Below are positions 59,781 to 64,000 of a stretch of DNA of 64,000 nucleotides, in pieces. Numbering within the stretch: position 1 is the stretch's first letter; each line of letters starts with the position of its first letter. The translations under genes and the position numbers were made by a program. The stretch comes from Mesorhizobium caraganae (GTDB lineage Bacteria; Pseudomonadota; Alphaproteobacteria; Rhizobiales; Rhizobiaceae): NCBI RefSeq assembly GCF_016836705.1, contig NZ_JAFCGY010000010.1:62001-126000 (forward strand), given 5' to 3'. The notes under the pieces were generated by a model. That model was not told the DNA's origin. It saw nothing but the letters and a program-made list of their open reading frames with translations, and searched no databases.

Positions 59781-60515
59781 ATGGCGGGCGTAATCACCCT
59801 TATCTACGGCGTTGCCGCGTACCTGATATTTCTCGGCTCGTTTCTTTATGCAGTTGGTTTCGTCGGCAACATTGCCGTGCCGAAATCGATCGATTCAGGG
59901 GTCGCGGGAAGCCCGGTCGAAGCTGTCATAGTCAACGCGCTGCTGCTCGGCCTTTTCGCCGCCCAGCACAGCATCATGGCGCGGCCGGTGTTCAAACGCT
60001 GGTGGACGCGGATTGTCCCGCACGCGGCCGAACGCAGCACCTATGTGCTTTTGGCCAGCCTCATCCTGCTTTTGCTCTACTGGCAATGGCGGCCGATCCC
60101 CAGCCCGGTCTGGACGGTCGAAAACCCGTTGTGGGTCGCCGTACTCCATGGCGTGTTCTGGCTCGGCTGGGCTGTGTTGCTGATCAGCACCTATCTGATC
60201 AACCATTTCGAGCTGTTCGGCCTGCGCCAGGTTTTCGCGGCTTTGCGCAAGACCGAACTGCCGCAGCCGGTGTTCAGGACGCCGCTTTTCTACAAATGGG
60301 TCCGGCACCCGATCTATGTCGGCTTTCTCCTGGCCTTCTGGGCGACGCCGTCCATGACATGGGGCCATCTTCTGTTTGCGGCGGGCAGCACGGGCTACAT
60401 CCTGCTCGGCATCTTCCTCGAGGAACGCGATCTCGTCGCGATGTTCGGCGATCAGTACCGCCTCTACCGCAAGCAGGTGGGCATGCTCATTCCCTGGCGC
60501 AAAGTCGCGGAATAG
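59781..60515 (+). CDS. mddA: Methanethiol S-methyltransferase-like (MddA/NnrU) membrane protein
   Basis: A 244-residue polytopic membrane protein. 'LYAVGFVGNIAVPKSIDSGV' and 'LFAAQHSIMARPVFKRWW' are typical of MddA/NnrU proteins, and 'YKWVRHPIYVGFLLAFWATP' with 'GIFLEERDLVAMFGDQYRLY' is the isoprenylcysteine-methyltransferase-like SAM site. MddA methylates methanethiol to dimethyl sulfide. Related NnrU proteins have other roles, so the name is probable, not certain. Start ATG 59781 with GGAGGGG. Confidence 0.8.
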   Translation: MAGVITLIYGVAAYLIFLGSFLYAVGFVGNIAVPKSIDSGVAGSPVEAVIVNALLLGLFAAQHSIMARPVFKRWWTRIVPHAAERSTYVLLASLILLLLYWQWRPIPSPVWTVENPLWVAVLHGVFWLGWAVLLISTYLINHFELFGLRQVFAALRKTELPQPVFRTPLFYKWVRHPIYVGFLLAFWATPSMTWGHLLFAAGSTGYILLGIFLEERDLVAMFGDQYRLYRKQVGMLIPWRKVAE

Positions 60516-60739
60516 GGTCGCATCCGATGCCGACCGGCCGATTCGCTGGTCGGTCGCGGGCCTGGGCCGTCGAGGCGCGCTGGCCGCAGTGAGGCATTGA
60601 AGCTCACAAACACGTTACACACCCCTAATCGCTGTTTGCCGAGTGTCTGAATTGAACGCGCGCCCCGTCTGCGCTTGATGCGCCTTTCTGCCTGTGCGAT
60701 AGGCACTCCAAAGCAGAAAATCTTTCGGAGAGCGCTGAC

Positions 60740-61561
60740 ATGGCGGGTGGACAGGGCCTTATGGCCGGCAAGCGCGGGCTTATACTGGGCGTCGCCAACA
60801 ACAGATCGATCGCCTACGGCATCGCAAAGGCCTGCGTCGACCATGGCGCCGAGATCGCGCTGACCTACCAGGGCGAGGCGTTCAAGAAGCGCGTCGAGCC
60901 GCTGGCGGCGGAATTGGGCGCCTTTGTCGCCGGCCATTGCGATGTCACCGACCCGGCGAGCCTCGACGAGGTTTTCGCCAATGTCGCCAACCATTGGGGT
61001 GGCAAGCTCGACTTCCTCGTCCATGCCATCGCTTTTTCCGACAAGGACGAGCTGACCGGCCGCTATGTCGAGACGACTCGCGACAACTTCCTGCGCACCA
61101 TGGACATTTCGGTCTATTCCTTCACCACCATCGCCAAACGCGCCGAGGCGCTGATGACCGATGGCGGCTCGCTGCTGACGCTGACCTATTACGGCGCCGA
61201 AAAAGTGATGCCGCATTACAACGTCATGGGTGTCGCCAAGGCCGCGCTCGAAGCCAGCGTGCGCTATCTCGCCGTCGACCTCGGCGGCAAGAAGATCCGC
61301 GTCAACGCCATCTCGGCCGGGCCGATCAAGACCTTGGCTGCTTCGGGTATTGGCGATTTCCGCTACATCCTGAAGTGGAACGAGTACAATTCGCCGCTGA
61401 AGCAGACCGTCACCCAGGAAGAAGTCGGCGATTCGGGTGTTTATTTCCTGTCCGACCTGTCGCGTGGCGTCACCGGCGAAGTGCACCATGTCGATTCCGG
61501 TTACCACGTCGTCGGCATGAAGGCGGTCGACGCGCCGGACATTTCGACCGTCAAGGATTAG
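60740..61561 (+). CDS. fabI: Enoyl-[acyl-carrier-protein] reductase I
   Basis: A 273-residue short-chain dehydrogenase-fold reductase: 'GLILGVANNRSIAYGIAKAC' (NADH site), 'TYYGAEKVMPHYNVMGVAKA' with the Y-x6-K catalytic pair, and 'VNAISAGPIKTLAASGIGDF', all FabI-specific. It carries out the last step of each fatty-acid elongation cycle and is the triclosan/diazaborine target. GGAGAG precedes ATG 60740. Followed by the phosphatase gene after 46 bp. Confidence 0.96.
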   Translation: MAGGQGLMAGKRGLILGVANNRSIAYGIAKACVDHGAEIALTYQGEAFKKRVEPLAAELGAFVAGHCDVTDPASLDEVFANVANHWGGKLDFLVHAIAFSDKDELTGRYVETTRDNFLRTMDISVYSFTTIAKRAEALMTDGGSLLTLTYYGAEKVMPHYNVMGVAKAALEASVRYLAVDLGGKKIRVNAISAGPIKTLAASGIGDFRYILKWNEYNSPLKQTVTQEEVGDSGVYFLSDLSRGVTGEVHHVDSGYHVVGMKAVDAPDISTVKD

Positions 61562-61607
61562 TTCTGCCGCTATCTCTGCCCGTCTGTCCTGCTTTCCGGA
61601 AGACCTG

Positions 61608-62195
61608 ATGGTTCCGCTCGTCTACATCGTGCGCCACGGCCAGACGCAGTGGAATGCCGAGTTCCGGCTGCAAGGGCAGGCCGACACCGATCTCAATGAA
61701 CTCGGCCGCGAGCAGGCGACCCGCAACGGTCGACGGCTGGCCGAACTGATCCAGAAGCCCGAAGATTTCGACTTTGTCGCCAGCCCGATGAAGCGGACGC
61801 GCGAGACGATGCAGCGGCTACGCCTGGCAATGCAGCTCGATCCCGACGCCTTTCGCACCGACCCGCGCCTGGTCGAGGTGCATTTCGGCGACTGGCAGGG
61901 GTTCACCTTTGCCGAACTCGAGGCGCGTAGCCCCGGCTCGGTCAAGCCGCGCCGGCGCAACAAATGGAATTTCCAGCCCCCGGGTGAGGGCGCCGAAAGC
62001 TACCAGATGCTGCTCGAACGGGTGAAGCCGTGGTTCGAAGCGCTGGACCGCCAGACGGTCTGCGTCACCCATGGCGGCGTTGTCCGGACCCTGTTTCGGA
62101 TGGTCGAAGGTGTTTCCGAAGACGAAGCGGCGAGGCTGGAAGTGCCGCAGGACCGCGTGCTTAGGCTGCAGGACGGGCGTCTGGAGTGGCTTTAG
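61608..62195 (+). CDS. Histidine phosphatase family protein
   Basis: A 195-residue phosphoglycerate-mutase-like phosphatase: 'PLVYIVRHGQTQWNAEFRLQ' (RHG, nucleophile His), 'FVASPMKRTRETMQRLRLAM' (Arg), 'VEVHFGDWQGFTFAEL' (Glu) and 'VCVTHGGVVRTLFRMVEGV' (second His). Substrate undetermined. It probably shares the fabI transcript. A palindromic repeat and a long hairpin follow. Confidence 0.93.
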   Translation: MVPLVYIVRHGQTQWNAEFRLQGQADTDLNELGREQATRNGRRLAELIQKPEDFDFVASPMKRTRETMQRLRLAMQLDPDAFRTDPRLVEVHFGDWQGFTFAELEARSPGSVKPRRRNKWNFQPPGEGAESYQMLLERVKPWFEALDRQTVCVTHGGVVRTLFRMVEGVSEDEAARLEVPQDRVLRLQDGRLEWL

Positions 62196-62200
62196 GCTAC

Positions 62201-62244
62201 GCAATTCCAGGAAAAGTGTGAAACGGTTTTCCGTCCGGAATTGC
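62201..62244. repeat. Palindromic repeat, family D copy 2
   Basis: GCAATTCC (62201-62208) and GGAATTGC (62237-62244), with inner GGAAAAG/GGTTTTCC; the outer bases ACGC/GCGT extend it. Six bp after the phosphatase stop. Confidence 0.9.
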
Positions 62245-62269
62245 GTGAATCAAAGAGATAGCCGGAGCA

Positions 62270-62319
62270 TCGACCTGCGGACAAAACAGGACGTCTGTCC
62301 TGTTTTGTCCGCAGGTCGA
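62270..62319. terminator. Perfect 23-bp hairpin
   Basis: CGACCTGCGGACAAAACAGG-AC (left arm to 62292), a 4-nt loop GTCT, and the exact reverse complement to 62318, with T/A at the ends. It is followed by AAAAACC on the plus strand. It could end the fabI-phosphatase transcript on one strand and DUF1344 on the other. Confidence 0.7.
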
Positions 62320-62352
62320 AAAACCCTGTTCGATGCTGGTCCTATTCGGTGT

Positions 62353-62384
62353 CGGCCTTACTCAGTGCCGGCCTTACTCAGTAT
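62353..62384. repeat. Short tandem repeat at the DUF1344 3' end
   Basis: CGGCCTTACTCAGTGC (62353-62368) and CGGCCTTACTCAGTAT (62369-62384) are 14 of 16 identical. The second covers the last codons and stop of DUF1344; the first lies just after the stop, and a third partial copy precedes it. Confidence 0.7.
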
Positions 62385-62628
62385 CAGGCAGTTCCATGTC
62401 GGTGACGACGTTCTCGCCATTCGTCACGTCATAGGCGATCACGATATCCATGCCGGGCTTCAGCGAGTCGAGATCGGTCTCGGCGTTGAGCTTGTAGGAC
62501 TTTCCGTCCTCCAGCGTCAGCGTCAGCGCGTCCTTGTCGACCTTCTTGATCAGGCCTTCGGTCTGGCCGGCATAGGCGGCGGTGGAAATCAGCAACATGG
62601 CGGCAGCAGCGCCGATCAGGGTACGCAT
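62374..62628 (-). CDS. DUF1344 secreted small protein
   Basis: An 84-residue protein with a signal peptide (MRTLIGAAAAMLLISTAAYA) and a DUF1344 domain: 'QTEGLIKKVDKDALTLTLED', then 'GKSYKLNAETDLDSLKPGMD', an OB-like beta domain. GAGG lies 7 nt before ATG 62628. Secreted or periplasmic; function unknown. Its 3' end is tandemly duplicated beyond the stop codon. Confidence 0.9.
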   Translation of the reverse strand: MRTLIGAAAAMLLISTAAYAGQTEGLIKKVDKDALTLTLEDGKSYKLNAETDLDSLKPGMDIVIAYDVTNGENVVTDMELPDTE

Positions 62629-62812
62629 CGTCGTCCTCTTTGTCATTGCGCCTGCACAGGTGGCGGCGAGCTTTCAACGGGCGGATGGAAGAGAGCAGAA
62701 ACCAACCGAATGTGTCAAAACTAAAACCGCCGGATCACAGTTTGACCGCTGTGAAAAACGCCAATAGAAGGCACCCTTGATCCGGTTCCGCTGCCGGGCA
62801 GGGCAAAATTCC

Positions 62813-63928
62813 ATGTCTCACAACACGTTCGGCCATCTCTTCCGCGTCACCACCTGGGGCGAAAGCCATGGCCCGTCGCTCGGCTGCGTCGTCGATGGCT
62901 GCCCGCCCGGTATCCGCTTCACGCGGGCCGAAATCCAGGCCGAACTCGACAAGCGCCGTCCCGGCCAGTCACGTTTTGTGACCCAGCGCCGCGAACCGGA
63001 CGAGGTGAAGATCCTGTCGGGCTTCATCCTCGACGACGACGGCGAGACGATGATCACCACCGGCACGCCGGTCTCGATGCTGATCGAGAATGTCGACCAG
63101 CGCTCCAAGGACTATGGCGAGATCGCCCGCCAGTACCGGCCGGGCCATGCCGACTACACCTATGACGTCAAATACGGCGTGCGCGACCATCGCGGCGGCG
63201 GTCGTTCCTCGGCGCGCGAGACGGCAGCGCGCGTGGCAGCCGGCGCGCTTGCCCGCAAGGTGGTGCCCGGCATGGTGGTGCGCGGCGCGCTGGTCTCGAT
63301 GGGCGAGAAATCCATCGACCGCGCCAACTGGAACTGGAATTTCATTGGCGACGCCGAAAACCCGTTCTTCACCCCGGATCCGGCCTCGGTTCCGGTCTTC
63401 ACGCAGTATCTCGACGGCATCCGCAAATCCGGCTCCTCGGTGGGCGCGGTGATCGAAATCGTTGCCGACGGCGTGCCGGCCGGCCTCGGCGCGCCGATCT
63501 ACGCCAAGCTCGACCAGGATATTGCGTCGGGCCTGATGTCGATCAACGCCGTCAAGGGCGTCGAGATCGGCAATGGTTTCGAGGCCGCCCGTATCACCGG
63601 CGAACAGAACGCCGACGAGATGCGCATGGGCAATGACGGCAAGCCGGTCTTCCTCTCCAACAATGCCGGCGGCATTTTGGGCGGCATCTCGACCGGCCAG
63701 GCGATTATCGCCCGTTTCGCCGTCAAGCCGACCTCGTCGATCCTGACGCCGCGCAAATCCATCGACAAGGACGGCAATGACGTCGATGTCATGACCAAAG
63801 GCCGCCACGACCCCTGCGTCGGCATCCGCGCCGTGCCGATCGGCGAGGCCATGGTTGCCTGCGCGATCGCCGATCACTATTTGCGGCATCGAGGACAGAC
63901 GGGAAAGGGAGTAGGCAGTAGGGATTAG
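62813..63928 (+). CDS. aroC: Chorismate synthase
   Basis: A 371-residue chorismate synthase: 'RVTTWGESHGPSLGCVVDGC', 'YRPGHADYTYDVKYGVRDHR', 'FLSNNAGGILGGISTGQAII' and 'GRHDPCVGIRAVPIGEAMVA'. It performs the last shikimate-pathway step using reduced FMN. The start is ATG 62813. The last residues after 'ADHYLRHRGQTGK' and the stop codon TAG (63926-63928) come from a repeat at 63914-63977, so the normal C-terminus may have been altered slightly. Confidence 0.97.
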   Translation: MSHNTFGHLFRVTTWGESHGPSLGCVVDGCPPGIRFTRAEIQAELDKRRPGQSRFVTQRREPDEVKILSGFILDDDGETMITTGTPVSMLIENVDQRSKDYGEIARQYRPGHADYTYDVKYGVRDHRGGGRSSARETAARVAAGALARKVVPGMVVRGALVSMGEKSIDRANWNWNFIGDAENPFFTPDPASVPVFTQYLDGIRKSGSSVGAVIEIVADGVPAGLGAPIYAKLDQDIASGLMSINAVKGVEIGNGFEAARITGEQNADEMRMGNDGKPVFLSNNAGGILGGISTGQAIIARFAVKPTSSILTPRKSIDKDGNDVDVMTKGRHDPCVGIRAVPIGEAMVACAIADHYLRHRGQTGKGVGSRD

Positions 63929-63977
63929 GCAATAGGCAATAGGCCAGCCCGACCTTCCTTCCCTAATCCCTACTGCC
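63914..63977. repeat. Inverted repeat at the aroC 3' end
   Basis: GGCAGTAGGGATTAGG (63914-63929) and CCTAATCCCTACTGCC (63962-63977) are perfect 16-bp arms around 32 bp; AATAGG is repeated in the loop. It supplies the aroC stop codon. It may continue past the window edge. Confidence 0.9.
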
Positions 63978-64000
63978 CAACCCCTATTCCCTGCGAGCGA

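Overview
This 64 kb window is a GC-rich alphaproteobacterial chromosome segment, almost certainly from a Rhizobiales member and most likely a Mesorhizobium-type rhizobium. The evidence is the split ATP synthase b/b' subunits, a BacA-type peptide transporter, a BioR/BioY biotin module with BioR boxes, rhizobial-type sigma-70 promoters (CTTGAC-N17-CTATNT), and several families of rhizobial palindromic intergenic repeats. No rRNA, tRNA, CRISPR array, prophage or intact insertion sequence was recognised. It reads as core chromosome broken by repeat elements and two AT-richer islands.

Layout. 0-5.4 kb: a SnoaL-like gene end, a small ArsR/AHSA1/reductase operon behind a palindromic operator, an ArsC/Spx-like gene, DUF488, an M29 aminopeptidase and a LysR regulator. 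5.7-9.3 kb: an MFS exporter, an AT-rich bacA gene and a polysaccharide deacetylase. 9.6-15.7 kb: a YfgM-like protein and Der GTPase, a divergent LysR/MFS pair and a SleB-type cell-wall hydrolase. 15.8-18.6 kb: the complete F0 operon atpI-atpB-atpE-atpF'-atpF with a good promoter and a terminator. 18.8-28.2 kb: RNase HII, a radical SAM protein, a glycosyltransferase-like protein, a PhyH-like protein, GFA protein, MoaB, IspE, an S49 peptidase, a TrmN6-like methyltransferase, DUF2007 and polyprenyl diphosphate synthase. 28.2-30.1 kb: bioR-bioY-DUF1284. 30.3-36.8 kb: a long TPR protein, a GNAT protein, and glyQ and glyS. The glyQ-glyS gap holds a small ORF and a broken DUF559 gene between inverted repeats. 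37-48 kb: an acidic disordered protein beside a 24-bp tandem palindrome array, two secreted proteins, TsaC/Sua5, an FAD-linked dehydrogenase, DUF6101, UbiA, a LysR/PhyH pair, PurD, a GH25 lysozyme and an orphan DUF1778-like peptide. 48-53 kb: acyl-CoA dehydrogenase plus enoyl-CoA hydratase, a LysE exporter, PdxH and a lipoprotein. 53.1-57.8 kb: an AT-richer flippase/glycosyltransferase pair and a two-component system. 58-64 kb: a DnaJ-like protein, a TetR/MddA-like pair with two matching operators, FabI, a histidine phosphatase, DUF1344 and AroC.

Most genes are housekeeping (ATP synthesis, isoprenoid/ubiquinone, translation, biotin, purine, shikimate, fatty acid synthesis). Regulation visible in the sequence includes BioR boxes before bioR and bioY, twin palindromes between the TetR gene and the MddA-like gene, a palindrome before the ArsR operon, and a LysR-type palindrome before an MFS gene.

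The most unusual feature is the repeat landscape. At least five families of short palindromic units occur as inverted pairs around a short spacer, like REPIN doublets. One copy (exactly 165 bp, 55 codons) sits in frame inside glyS and seems to be translated, comparable in kind to Rickettsia palindromic elements inside protein genes. Another pair brackets a truncated DUF559 gene between glyQ and glyS. A further repeat supplies the stop codon of aroC.
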